Positions 25,021-38,512 of a stretch of DNA of 64,000 bases are shown one piece after another (position 1 is the first letter of the stretch; the number at the start of each line of letters is the position of its first letter). This DNA comes from Eupeodes corollae (taxonomy: Eukaryota; Arthropoda; Insecta; Diptera; Syrphidae). The translations under genes and the position numbers were made by a program. A model generated the notes under the pieces. That model was not told the DNA's origin and searched no databases. It saw only the letters and a list, made by a program, of their open reading frames with translations. The stretch is from contig NC_079148.1 in assembly GCF_945859685.1 (NCBI RefSeq), positions 23,571,946-23,635,945 of the forward strand. The letters are read 5' to 3'.

Positions 25021-28000
25021 ACTACCATAAATTTATATTAAAGTCCTTAAATGCAGGGTTAAATAAACATTGTATGTATAAGATACATATATGTATGTGG
25101 ATTTAAAATTAAAATAACTTAACCTTTGTTGGGTATACATTATTTTTTTTTATTTTTTAGTTAAAAGTCAAATGTCATATGACAGACTAAATTCTTCCAC
25201 CATAAGTTTTCACTGGTAACGTTTGTTTTCTAGTTTTGTGATAGTTTTGTAATAGATTGCTATATTCAATTTTGTTTTGCTAAATTTGAACAAAATTGCA
25301 CAAAGGTATGAATATATTTCCATACCGTCACGTAATTAAAAAATGAGTTAAAATTACACGCAATTAAAAAAAAAAAAAAACAGAATATTGTAAGATATCG
25401 GATTTGCCATATTCGTCAACATAAAAAGTCATGTCATTGAATACAATTGAAAACGCTGTTTATCATAAAATTTAATTGAATATCGAATATCAGAATGGGG
25501 AAATGATCAAATTGTTTCCATCCAAAAATGTAATGCAAATTTTTCGAAAGTAACCAACAATTTTTCTTTAACTTTCAAACTTAAATTACTTTATTTATTT
25601 AATTTTTTACAACCATTTTTTAAGTTTTATGTTACATACCTCTGAATACTTTAATAAATATGTGCAATGAACACAATTATCAAAAAAATGGTATTAAAAA
25701 AACAATACAACTCATGACCTTATAAAATCTTTCTTACAGTGTTCTTTCCAAGGAAATTAGAATAGTAAAAATACAAAAATAAAATCCAAAACAATTTTAC
25801 TTTTGAACGTTTTGGCCAGAACTTTCTACAAAATCATTCTGTAAAATGAACATAACAAAATCAAACCATTTGCTTGAACTAATAATTACAAAAATGCAGA
25901 ATACAAGTTGAAATCACAATTTTTTAAAAATGGTTATATAATGGAGAAATATCTTTTTTCCCTGAATAATATAAAATATTCTAGAAAAAAGTGAAAAACC
26001 ACAGATTTAAGTTGATTCAATTTTGCTTAAATTTTAGTACAAATAATTTATTTGACCTTGAATAATGAAAAGGTAAACTTTTAAAGTTCAAATGTCAAGA
26101 ATATACAAATCATTTTTCAAACTAATGCAAGTATATAAGCAAATAGTTTTGGTGATGCAGGAAAACCACTTTATTGACATTAAAAATCTGAACAAATAAT
26201 CGTGTCAATCATACCCTGAATTTCTCCACTTTTCCATTTTTTAGTGTTGCAGAAGATGAAAGTAAAAAGTATTGAAACGAAGTTCACTGTCCTAAAAATT
26301 ACTTAAATAATTTATTCATCTTTTTAACCTTTCAATAATACTTGACTTAAATTGACGACATATTTATCAAACAACGTAAAATGTTTAAAACCACTTTTTC
26401 TTAAGCTGGAACTTAAATTGAGAGATCTTCAGTGCAGGCCGTGAAATTCGAAGTAAATGTAAGAATCCATTTGGAGGAAGAATCTAGAATAGTCAAATTT
26501 GCTTTCAGTTATGAGTACAAATTTGATTTCCCTTCGTCCTCCTTCCCACCTGAACACCTCTGCTAGCTTCCCTTTACGTGATATTGAATTACTCAGCTTA
26601 AAATTGGGCTTAATTGCAGTTTTTCTTAACTTTTGCAGGTCATATTTAACCATTGAATGAATTTAATCTATTACAAATTGAAACTTTGCCTTTGAGAAAA
26701 ATACCTTCATTGAAATAATTTTCAATAATTTAATATTAAAAAAATTATAAAAAAAAACTTTATACCTTTATACTTAGAAAGTTCTATATGCAAGTACAAT
26801 GCTTAGAATTTTAAATTGTATCGATCGAAATCAACTTTTATATATATACATCTACCACCTTTCATTCAAGACTGTAGATACTACATTAAATGTAAATTCA
26901 TAAATTACAATTTAAACTCAAATTAATTTTATAAGACTTCACAAGATGATTTTTCGGAAGAAAATTCAATTTGATAATTTTAACTCGCAGATTAGGGTGG
27001 TTTTTAAGAATGTCCTTGTTTTAATATTATTCCGAAACTTTTAGATTCATTTTTAAAAAATACTACAAAACATACTTAATTCTTTTTTTTAACCTTGAAT
27101 GACTTCAATTAATTTTGGAACCACCAAAAATTTTCAACTAAATATGTGAATCAATAATTTTTAATATGTCCTTTTTTGTATTTTATGTTCTCATAGACTT
27201 TTCTCCAACAACTTACTTAAAAGGCACTTGAATGTTCAATTTTATTGAAGTAGGTAATGGTGAGTATTTCCGGAGGAACTATAGCTGTGCTTATACATAC
27301 AAACACAATATGCATGTTTATTTTTTTTAATTCACTTTTATTTGAAAGTCAAACATAAATTTTCAATTTAATGTTCGGCTCACTTGCACTTATTCACATT
27401 CATAATCTTATAACTGAAAACTTGCTTTTCTTTAATTGAAATTATTTTATAGAGTAGATGAACTTTTTTTAAAACAACGACGACTTTTTATTAATTCCTT
27501 CACATTACTCCGATATAAATTCTTCTAATCTTTCAAAAATACCACGACGACTTCGACTTCAAAAAACGACGTCCGCTAACAAAAAAGCACTTAATTTGTC
27601 CACACTATCCTTTAGCTCGGTTCAAAATGCTTCTTTGAACTGTTCCGCCATTGCTTGCTTCCAAATCCGAGGTGCCTTTCGTTCGAATCGAAAGGCAGCC
27701 AGTTTGTTGTCCTTTGCAGAAATAAATTTTCGACAAAATCCATGTAAAACGAGAATGTATATAAGAAGAGCATTTTGTGCAGAGCGAAAATATACAATGA
27801 ATGTATTTTTAAAAAACCGTTAAAACACTAGATACCTACATAACATAAATGCGAATTGTGAATGTGACGAAGTAAGACCTTCGGCACAGCTTCAGAATCA
27901 AAATCTTTTTGAATGAAAATTGTTTGATGTACTTGTGTACCGCGTAACCCGAGGTTGACTATGGCGCAATATAATATATACAAATATTACAAGGACTTGC

Positions 28001-28929
28001 TCCTGCTGCATATATAGTGCTGCTGTGCTTCTGCTCTGCCTGTTCTACGGTATCGGTCGCTCTAGAATTCACATGAAACGGAAGTTATCTAAATAGAACC
28101 GTCACACGAGAGGACACATAAACTTATTTTCCTGTGTTATGTTTCTATGCCTTCCTCAATATATTCCATATAATGTATCCATGTACCTTCAAGTTTTATC
28201 TGCATATAGTAGGTGTATCTACAGCTATAGCTTCAAAAGACATTATACATTTTTTTTCGTCTGTGCAGACGTACATTTTGTCAATGAAACATTATATAGA
28301 TTATATATTTGACCGATATTTTGCTGAGTGACGTCATAAGGAAAGGAAGGTAGATATTCATTGAAGCAACATGAGTGAAAAGCTTTCGTAAATATTATGA
28401 ATGCAAAATGCTGTTAAAGGACGAATGTGTGTCATGGATGTAGAAGCTTTATTATTTTTTTTTTGTTAATTTAAGAGTTTTGTATGAAATGAAAAGAAAT
28501 CGAAAAACAAACACGACAAGTTCTCTTTAACCTTGAATTAAAAGATTTAAAGTGCAGACATATTCACATTTTTAAATAGGTAAAATATTTTATTCTCAAT
28601 CTATAAATATATCGAGAAAATAATGTTCGTTTAGAAAACTAAATTTTGATTTCAGTAATTCTTAAATGTTAAATACTTATGTATCTAATTTGAAGTATCA
28701 GTTAGGAATGACAAGCTAAATGTGAACGAAATTGTATTGTTGTATTCCTTCGGCGTTATGACATTTATTTAGAATAATATATATGGTGTGTTAATTTAAA
28801 AATGACATTTAACCTCAGAATAAATATAACGTCAAAATAAAAGGACTGTCATAGTGACTTAAAAAACTGTCAAATTACCTAAAATCTGGAAACCAACAAA
28901 TTCCATAGAGCAGAAAAATTACAAAATGG
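25021..28929. other. Long region without a recognised gene
   Basis: 25021-27250 is very AT-rich. 27260-28440 is more mixed, with CGACGACTT-type triplets near 27475-27570 and a perfect TGACGTCA at 28329-28336. ORFs at 26429-26653 and 27596-27823 show no domain; the first shares a FKLSNSI phrase with two other minus-strand stretches and is probably repeat-derived. Confidence 0.45.
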
Positions 28930-29345
28930 TGTTTATGTTGTGGTCATAACGCCCAAATCCTAAAATGTCTTTAAGCCCGAATATTTGAATCACCAAAAAA
29001 CACAAAGCGAATATCGTAACTCCCAAATAAATTTAAAATAAAAAAACGCCTAAATTGTTAGTTATTATTTTGTCCAAAGAAATTTTTAATTTTGAATTTG
29101 GGTTTTATGGCTATGGGTTAGGCTCTGGCCGCTCTGGGACATTTATTTTGGGCATCACGACGATTATGATTATTTCTTATACCCAACGACATATAATAAA
29201 AATCATGACACGACATTAGGCCCAAAAAGAGAAACGACGTTAAAAATATCACTAACAAAACGTCACAAAGCCCATATTAAATGTCATATCATCCAAACTA
29301 ACTTTGAATGTTGTAACACCAAATTTTAGAAATGTCATAACGCCC
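28930..29345 (+). repeat. Degenerate ATGTCATAACGCCCAAA motif cluster
   Basis: The phrase recurs in decayed form every several tens of bases: TCATAACGCCCAAATCCTAA near 28943, AATGTCTTTAAGCCC, TCGTAACTCCCAAAT near 29014, CGTCACAAAGCCC near 29261, TGTCATAACGCCCAAAAG near 29333-29350. It looks like a decayed short-period satellite. Related phrases follow the retrotransposon at 31930-32010 and, inverted, at 54600-54680. Confidence 0.4.
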
Positions 29346-29639
29346 AAAAGATTTTTGATGGTTGGGCTTTGAGACGTATAAACAGTGAGGTATGTATGAA
29401 AGGGCTCTGCCCCTTGCAACTTCCCTGCTTGGACAGTGCATACTGGTGAGCAAGCAAACGATTTATTGCACTTTGAAAATTAACTTTATTTCGCTTTCTG
29501 AAAAGGAAATAAAGCCAAACATATTTGTTACGCTTTCTGGAGGTTCCGAATTTTTGGGCGATCTTAAATTTTTTTCGTTTAATGTTTGCGTTTGAGCTAT
29601 AAAACATAAAACATAAAAAATATGGTGAACACTCTTGGA

Positions 29640-31925
29640 GCTGAAACGTTAGAAGCACGTTTTAAGCCTCTTTTGTCGGCTGAGGTTAATACCATACTTT
29701 TTCTTATGCTTTACCCAACGTTGTTATCAAAACGGCGCGGCGCACCACAGCGCTAATTGGATCTCAGGCTAGGTTGCCTTGAGATCGCCATTTTTACCCA
29801 ACATTGTAGTTGATGAACTGGATTGTCTAATACATTTGTCTGAACTCAATTCTTCACTTCATAAGATGAAAAACAATAAAGCTCTTGGCATAAATGGAAT
29901 TCCAGTAGAATTGTACAAAAATAGCCAAGAATTACCTTCTTTCATACCTCAACAGATTATACAGCGATTCTTATGTGCCACACAACCTAAACAAAGCAGT
30001 TATTTTTGCAATTCACAAGAGCAGTAATGCCACCCTACCGGAAAACTATAAAGGAATTCCTATTTTAAGCACTTTGGGAAGATTGTTACTTCGATTCTAT
30101 ACGAAAGGCTTACCAAATGGATCGAAGAAAAAACCTTTTAAGTATGTTCCAAGCTGGTTTTCGGTCGGACTTCCGAACCTTGGATCTAATCCATTGATAA
30201 AAAGAAAAAACTATACGCTTGCTTTGTAGATTTCAAGGCAGCATTTAACAAAGTTAACAGACAGGCTTTGCTGTACAAGCTTTCAACGATAGGAATCTCC
30301 CGTAGATGTTTGACCATGTAATCTAAATTTCTTGCTTCATCTAGTGCATCTGAATGGGATGGAACCGACTTCCCAGAATGGTTTGAAACAACTGCAGGTG
30401 TTCCACAGGGCTGTATTTTAAGCCCATTACTTTTTGCTTTGTTTGTTGATGATATTTGTGATATATTCCTAGGAGGGACATCGTTTGCTGATATACAAAT
30501 TAAAGTTCTGTTATATGCTGTTGACTTAGTACCACTCGCCAAAAACCCTTACACTCTGCAATTACAAATAAACAGGCTGAATGCATTTTCAGAGAAATGG
30601 GGATTTAGTCATCAATACAAGAAAGACAAAGGTGTTGATTTTTGAAGCACGACAAAGAAGAAGACAACCCGATGAAAAATGGTCTCTCAATAATGTAAAC
30701 ATATCGACGTTATGCAATAATTTAAGTGCCTGGGTGTTTGGATTACACACAATTTCAATTTTTCAAAATATGCCAAACAAAAAAGTAATGAAGCAAAACT
30801 AGCCTTGAGTATGATGTGGACTAGGTTCCTTGCAAACCAAGATATCGATCTCGCGTCAAAATATACCGTGTTTTACATGCAACGGTCAACAATTCTATGT
30901 GCTATGGTGCCCACGTTTTCGGCTATATAAATCTCGAGACGTTTAAATCGGTGCAGAGATATTTCTTGAAACGATTATTCAGACTATCTATAACTCAACG
31001 CCTAACTATGCTAACTATGTGGAATCTGGTATAATGCCTCTGTACATAAGAAATCTAAAAGCCAACTATGATTATTTGATAAGGGTCATGAGATGAAATG
31101 GAACAAGTCTTCACACGTCTATCATGACAAGATTTTTTCGAACTAACTCTTCTCCATTATAGAGGAATGAATTAGTTCATTCCCATGCAGCTCATCTATA
31201 ATTATTGGAGTCAAATGTTGATGAATGGAAGGGTATGTTTGCGGAGGTTACTGCGAAAATAGACGAAAAGATTTATAACCAACATCTATCAAGAGCGAAT
31301 TCAACATTGTCTAGGAGCACTTATAAGAATCTCAATCACCAAATTTCTTCAAGATTGAACTATTTTCGTAATGAATACTCGGCTGAAGTTATAAGCTACA
31401 TATTTAGAGCACGTGTTGAAGTTCTTAACTTAAAATGTATGCCTCATCGAGCAGATTTACCCAAATCTGTTGAGAAGAGAAAATAAATATATAAACCATT
31501 TCATTGCCATTTGCCCAATACTGCAGGAAATCCGCCGACTCTATTTTGATGAGAGCTAAATTTCTCCAAGCAGACTTTACGAAAAATTAAACTGAATTTT
31601 TTTTATGTTCCAAATCACTTTAAAATTAAAAAAAATTGTGAAATTCTTGCTTATAAAAGGATTCAAAATTGTTAATACTTTTGTGTTTCAAATCATGTCA
31701 AAATTTTATGTTTCAAATCATATTAAAATTGAACCCAATTTAGAATACTTATTATTACTATACTATACTATATTATTAGCAACTTTAATTTTGTATCGTT
31801 CACTCCATGTTTAAAATTGTAATGAAATGTTACATCAGGCAGAAGGCAGAAAAGCCATGCTCTTATTCTTAAGAAATGAAATTTGTAAACCATTTTTTGT
31901 ATAATAAAGAATTAATCTAATCTAA
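29640..31925 (+). mobile_element. Non-LTR retrotransposon, 5'-truncated and broken
   Basis: Reverse transcriptase of a LINE different from the one at 1-1144. In order: SELNSSLHKMKNNKALGING and IPVELYKNSQ (29837-29925), a Y-K-GIPILSTLGRLLLR block (about 30046-30100), CFVDFKAAFNKVNRQAL (30218-30270), AGVPQGCILSPLLFALFVDD (30393-30452), then LLYAVDLVPLA where the catalytic YADD reads YAVD, and INRLNAFSEKWG. The distal part (31205-31486) holds an ANSTLSRSTYKNLNHQ block, and 31490-31540 reads like the C-terminal HFIAICPILQEIRRLYF. The end carries AATAAAG and ATTAATCTAATCTAAAG (31904-31925), a short tandem tail. Many frameshifts. No endonuclease domain is present, so the copy is 5'-truncated. Clade (I/R1-like?) is uncertain. 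Confidence 0.8.
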
Positions 31926-32551
31926 AGCTCAAAATGTCGTAGTGCTCTAAATATAAACAAAATTTGTTATAATGCCTAATATTGAAACACAAGACATCTT
32001 TTAGGTAATAAGTCAATTAGTAATTTGTGCGTTATGATGTTTAAAAATTGATTTTAATTTTTAGGTGCAGGACTTTTTGTTATATTATTGGGCACTAAGA
32101 ACAAATGCTTTGTTTAAAATTTCTTAAAACCCAAGTTTTAAGGGTCAAAAACTAGGTAATATTAAGTAAATCGTACAACCATAAAATGTTAATAAAATTG
32201 TTGCCGTATACCATTTTTAATTTGTGCGGTATAGTTTCGGCCCACCAAAACGACAAATCGATTTTTGTCAAACTGCGTAAAATATGTCATTTTTCAAGTA
32301 ATTGATCCAAAATCAATGCAAAGTTAGAGTAAAAAGTGTTCTACAATTTACATATATCATTTATAATTACAGCGCTGCTAACACTGTGCTTTTGACTGAG
32401 CTCTATTTCAGTGTTGACAACCCCCAAAAAATTTAATTGACCGCTGTCAATTAAGGCGATAGAAAGAAATATAAAAATATTCCATGAAGACTTATTAGTG
32501 CCTGTCAGTTGAAAACTGAAAATAAGAAAAGAGACACCGTAACATCAACGG

Positions 32552-32583
32552 CAAAAATATTCTATTTAACAAGATGGGAATCT
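32552..32583 (+). repeat. 32-bp inverted-repeat partner, left
   Basis: CAAAAATATTCTATTTAACA plus AGATGGGAATCT; its reverse complement occurs at 34183-34214 with three mismatches. Sequence outside and inside the match diverges on both sides. Confidence 0.6.
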
Positions 32584-34182
32584 CAGACTTACATTTCGGT
32601 TTGCCTACAAGCTACTGGGAACCAAATGTGAGAAAGTGTGCGTGAAATGATGCAAAAATCAAACACCTTCTCACATTTAGTCTTCAGGCCAATCAAAATG
32701 CTTCATTTAAGTCCACAGACTCATCTAAATGCTTCATTTTGAATGTTTCATGGCCTTCGTTTAAAAACGAAACAATCCTAACCAACAAAATCTGAAGTGC
32801 TGACATAATCTTAAATTGGAAGATTTGTACAGCTTTTTAATTACAGTCTAAATAAATGTTGTAAATGTATATTAAATAAAATAAAATTGACCAAATACAT
32901 ACAAATTTATTAGTGCTGTATTTTGTTTGCTTAAATTATTTGCGAACGTAATATGCGCTGCAACTGGTTAAGTATAATTGGAAATGGACAAAAGTGTAAC
33001 TCAATACTTTGTAAAACAACAAAACATTCAATTTTTTCAGCTGTAGTTTCCTTAGAGCATTTTTTTGGCGACGACGTTAGTTCAGGTGGAAACAATACGC
33101 GGGTATCTCCGTGTTTTTTTGTACAGACAATGCAACGAGAAGCATACTTGTGAAGTTCCATTGCCAACTTTAGCTAGTTCAGATTCCTCAATTAGATTAG
33201 TATTTTCATCATTTAAGCAGTTCGGTAATTGCAAGATCAAATTTTAGTTTTGCTTGTTGCAGAAATATTCCTGAAAATTTCATTTTGAGGGACTACGTTA
33301 GAGTTAGAATTTTGTTTGCAGTTAGATTTTGAAATACAAATTTAAGGTAACCATGTTTTAAAAATAAGTTGCTTTTTATAAAGCATCTTTAAGGAATAGA
33401 AATAGGCAATATGGTTACACACAATAGCAACTAAATGGGTGCAATAAATAGATTTAAGTAACATTTTTTATTCCAGTATGGATAACCGAACACCCAATAG
33501 AAAAAAAATCAGTGAACGCGTCAAAATGCATGCATTCTTGACCAAATAATGTTATATTCTATGCTTACGCACAAAATTACGAATTTTGTAGCATATGAAC
33601 ATTTCTAGACATTTTACAATGTTAACAATTAAATATGCTATGAAATAATTGGCTGCTATTATTGCTAATTTGTTTTCTAAAAAGTTGATGAAGGTTAGCT
33701 GAAGCGGAAACTTCTTTAATGAACATACCTAAAATATTATTGGCTTTCTTAAAATATTTGTCTACACTGACCTCTGCTTTACTCGTATATCTGAAAACTA
33801 TTGTTTATGTTCTGTATTTATAAAATGTAATCTATGAAAGTATTTATTATATTAAGAAAAACAAAATCATTTACGTAAAACTTATTAATTTTTTTCATTA
33901 TTAGCTGCACTTTTACTAAACATACCCTTAAAACAATAATAAGTAAACTTGAACTTTGGTAACTAAACATTTTTAAGGAATGAATGAAAATAGTTTTTTG
34001 CGTTAAACTGTGGGAATTCACTAAAAACACTTCTGTACGTCAACAATTAACTTTCATAGGCAATCAAAATGGAATTGAAAAATAGTTGCAAGTTTAAATA
34101 ATTAATCTATTCATGAACTAATTGTCAAAATTACAAATTCAACAATTTAAACAAACGGGTTTTGGAGCATGAAACGTACGAA

Positions 34183-34214
34183 AGATTCCCATCTTGGTAA
34201 ATGGAGTATTTTTG
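34183..34214 (-). repeat. 32-bp inverted-repeat partner, right
   Basis: AGATTCCCATCTTGGTAAAT plus GGAGTATTTTTG, inverted match to 32552-32583 at 29 of 32 positions. It could be the ends of a 1.66-kb element or two solo copies of one short dispersed motif. Confidence 0.6.
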
Positions 34215-36290
34215 ATCAACGGTTTCTGGTAAGAATAGATGTCAGATCTCAACAAAATCGACTACATGCATCCTAATTGTTTGAGATCAAACGATACCTA
34301 ACGGTGAGTATATTCATCGATTGACAATCATTTTATTTCTTTTAACAAGTTGTTAATCCATGATGAGACCGTAGCCGAAATAACTCATAACATATTACGA
34401 CGAGTTATCAAAAGTTTTACCGATTGTTCGAAATATTACTAATGGTGACATTACTTGTTCAAACTTCTTGTGGGTGCGGAATATCAATTGATACTTGATA
34501 AATATTGAAATTTGTCCCTGTAAAACCTAATTTTATAAAAATACACAACTTTTTTAATATTAACAACAGCCTGGATCTGAAAAATTATCACTATTGAAAA
34601 GTTTTATCAGTTAAGCTTTTTAAATGATAAACTCTGTTGTTTATCAACTATTAATTAATAGTTGAAACTTGCAGTAACACTTATTTTCTCTTTTTTCTTC
34701 ATTAATTTAGTTAAAACGTTTAAAACAGTTAATGGCAAAATCAATCACACAATCTTAGTCTACGATTGCAAAAAAAATCTCCTAAATTATCAAGAAAAAT
34801 ATCCTTTAAGCAGCGCCTGAATTGTGTTTTTTGTATTTTAGACGTGTTCTGCGATTGTTAAGTCTGCGTTCTTTACCTCGGAATAAAAAAACTAAGTTAA
34901 ATATGTTCATGCTGAACTCAAGTATCAAAATCTTCAGCCCCACTTTGAATTAATGTTTAATTGTAATTACTTTTTCCATTTCAATTTAAGTTTTGAATCT
35001 TATTTCTTGTTTTTGTAGAAGAAAACGACAAGTAAATGTCACAAAGTGACAGCTAAGCATTTAGGTGCGTTCAGATGAAGTTCATAGAATGTTCAACATA
35101 CTCGGACTCTGTTCAGAACTCTTTTTTGTTTCTGTTTTGCTAAAACAGAAAAACACCTAAAGTCAAAGTCCCAAATCCTTCGAATTGTAGCCTGCTATTG
35201 AATTGAAAGCTTTTCACAATTATTCTCAATGGCAACACTCTTCATACTGTTGCTGGATGTTTGGTCTGCAAAACAACTTTGCAGAAAATACCGTTGAACA
35301 TACTATACATATCTACGCCATCACCTTGTGATGTCGTCCTTTACATGCGATGTATGTATGTGTTTGTTGGTATATTTATCCTCCTGTATATGTAGGTCAT
35401 ATCGGCATTGGGTCAGTGTGTTAGCAGGCAAAAGTGCGGATGAAGACAAATAAAAAATGACACACAGCAGTAGAAGGATACATATACATCGAACAAAAGA
35501 GATGGAAAGAGATGAAACTACAGGTGGTGGCAGATTGTTTTCGATGTTGGGGATATATTTTGGGGTATGGGGGATGTGAAAATTGGGTTACCAAAAGCAG
35601 ACGCAAATATTCCACTCCCTTCAGTCTTCGGACGTTTCAATCGCGTCCTTCTTTAGACTACCATTCACGGTTCTTCGCTTGGTGATGACGTAGATACAAT
35701 TTTCTGAATCTGAATTGAAAATCTTCATCGGACTTGGGACTTAGGGCGAAGGAAGGGAGCCCTGTACAAAAGACAAAAGGGGTGTTCATATTTTTTGAGC
35801 TGAAATTGGTTTTGGCCGGGTGTGGTGGATTTATAGATACATTTTGTTGTTGCTGTTCCACCATTCATATTTCACAAGTATTTTCTTATTCCGTCAACAA
35901 ATTTTTACTTTTTCGTATGAAGAAAGAAAATTAATATCCTTGTCTTTTTTGAAGTTCTTTGCTTTTATACCTAATTTCTGGTGCCAAAAGTATTTATCTC
36001 TCATCAAAGAATTCTCGATGACAAGCTTCGTAAAATGTGTATGACCCGCCTCTATACGTATACCAACTGAAATCCTTCTCAATTCTCATTCATGTCATGG
36101 CAGACTCTTATTTCAAAAATTATTTTGCGAATCAAAAAAGAAAAGGCAGATATTGTGTGCGGATAAATTTAGACATAGCCTTGACGAGTCTTTGCCAAAT
36201 ATACATCGACATAGGTAGAACAGCCCGAATTACGGAATCGGAATCTCAACAATATTATTATCATCACAGCAGCAATATAGCAGAGTAGCT

Positions 36291-36326
36291 AGCAGAGCCA
36301 GAGCCAGAGCAGCAGCAGCAGCAGCA
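36291..36326 (+). repeat. GAGCCA and AGC short tandem repeats
   Basis: Three GAGCCA-like units followed by about six AGC triplets. No coding context. It lies in mixed-composition DNA with other short triplet repeats (GACGAC at 36715-36740). Confidence 0.7.
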
Positions 36327-38100
36327 TAGAATAATGATGACGTTGGCACTAGATAAACAAAGTCGGGGAGCTTTTTTTGTTTTTTTCTGTTAAATTTTTA
36401 AGATACAAAAATAAAAAAAGCTCGGGATGGATAGAAATGTGGTCTTCTATAAAGCAAAAGCAACAGCTACAGCAGCGCCCTCAGTCCTCAGTGGGAGAAG
36501 TGATGAGAATTGTTTCCTACTTTTGTGAATCTTTAAAATGAAAAAGTCCTTATATGAGATACAAAAGTTAGGTCAAAAGTTCATCAACCTCACCGAGGAA
36601 GGTCGTTAAACCAAACTAGTGACGTGAATCTGTGAACTGGGAAGGTTGGTTAGGTAGGTAGGTGGGTATGGGACGAGTATTACCAACTGACGACAACGGC
36701 AATGGCAACAGCAACGACGACGACGACGATGAGTACGACGAGTACGAGGACGTGCTGTTCGAGGCGCATAATGCTTGGGGTGGTAGGTATAGCCTGAGAG
36801 GTGTTTTTGTCGATTTCTGGGATCTCTGGGTGGGGGATTTCGTGGTGGTGTAACAAATACTTAGTATATTCGGAGTTGGTTGAGTATGTTTTTTCTTTCA
36901 TTTCTGCTGTTATGGTTGAGCTTTTTATATACATACATATGAACATACATATTTGTATATGCGCTTTTCTATTTTTAGATCAGAGTGGATGATTTAATAT
37001 GAGTTTAAATAAATCATATACATATACATATCTAGTATATGAATATCTACGTGCTTAAAAAAACGAAGGATGGAGTAGAATTTAGTATAGGTGTGTAAAA
37101 TAATAAGATATAAGTGGATAACTTGTATGATACCTTTCTATATCTTATTTTTGTACAACCTTATGGAATTAAATGTTTTATTTCGTCTTTCTTAAAGCAC
37201 AAAAGTTGCTGCCATTAATCAAGGTAGACATATGTTTTATTCAAAATATGGATACAAAATTATGTGCGTATAGTAAGTAAACAGTTCATGAAAGAAATTT
37301 TGTTTATTAACCTGAAAATATGAAATTAAATTCCGTATTTTATTTCTAATTCAGAATGTTAATAATTTTAATTTAAAAATTATGTTTACAATCTTTATTT
37401 TTCGAAGATAATACTATTTTTCCAGAAGAAATAAATTATGGAGAAAATTGCTAAAAAAACTTTGAGTTTTATTTAGAGTTGGAGAAAGTATGCAGTTTCC
37501 TATAATTTGTGTTTGAAAAATGTTTTTTAAACATTATTATATCTCTACTGGAAGAAAAAATTCAAAAAGTTATTCTAAGTAGCTTTTTTTCAATAATTTA
37601 AAGTTTCAAATTTATTTTATTCGTGAAGTGCTTATGGACATTAAGACTTATTGTCATATAATATAGATACAAGCTTTGAAAATTTGGAAAGTTTGAATAA
37701 TTTACAGTCAATTATATTTAAAGTTTTGAAGGATTAAAGTTTTAAGTTTTAAAGGAATAAACTTTAAAGTTTTAAAGGATTTAAGCAGATATATCGGTGC
37801 AAATTAGTCATAAAGTTTTAAATGTCAAAATCTTGAAGTGTGGTTAAAAAAAGAATCTCCATACCTAACAGTACGAGAGGGGGAATGCAAGATGATATAC
37901 CGTTGCACTTCGGTCAGTATTAATTAATTAATAAGCATATTTGAAGTTGTGAGTGTAAGGCCTGAATTGTTCGAGAAGGGGAATGCAAGTGACTAATTCG
38001 ACAGAACACTGTTTGAAAAAAATATCATTAAAACACCTAAGGGCATAAGAGATTGCGAGGGTGTTCAAGCGAAGTAAGTGTTTCATTTATAGCTCTTTCT
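36327..38100. other. Region without a recognised gene
   Basis: 36327-36900 is mixed composition; an ORF at 36662-36853 encodes an Asp/Asn/Glu-rich run (NGNGNSNDDDDDEYDEYED) from triplet repeats, and I see no domain or splice support. 36900-38100 is AT-rich. The insertion point of the Helitron is at 38100/38101. Confidence 0.4.
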
Positions 38101-38512
38101 TCTTATATATAAAATTAAATCGCATAACTCAACAACGCCTGGACCAATTTGGCCAATTTTTTTTTTAAATGTTTGTTTAAGTTCAAGGATGGTTTTTACT
38201 GCGAGAAAAATTCCAATAACTGCCGGAAAAACCCATAAAAACAGCCCTTTTCTTTTTCCCATACAAATGTTTTCTAACCTAAACGTAGTCGGCTTAAAGA
38301 ATTTGACTTAAAGTCATATCAAATTTAAAAAAAGAAGAACAAAGTGTTGATGTCGATTTGCTGTAGTTTTTCTTTTATTTTTTGTTACCTTCTCAACTGA
38401 GTTAGCTTTTGTCAACTGATAAACGACTGAAACCAGTCCATTTATCGGGTTTTGTGCAGAGTGTTAGTGTTTGTTTAGTTAGTGTTTAGTGCCGAAATAA
38501 TTTATATTTGAC

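Larger units (their letters stand above)
31926..36290. other. Long region without a recognised gene
   Basis: 31926-35050 is AT-rich apart from a 32-bp inverted pair. 35280-36290 is mixed, single-copy-like DNA. Several overlapping ORFs (32931-33247, 35421-36288) lack domains and overlap one another on opposite strands. Confidence 0.45.

Noticed and set aside
29335..29658. 107-codon minus-strand ORF
   Set aside because: No recognisable domain, covers the junction between a decayed repeat and a plus-strand LINE.
36662..36946. Asp-rich plus-strand ORF and overlapping Val-rich minus-strand ORF
   Set aside because: Produced by GAC-type triplet repeats on both strands; no support for a gene.
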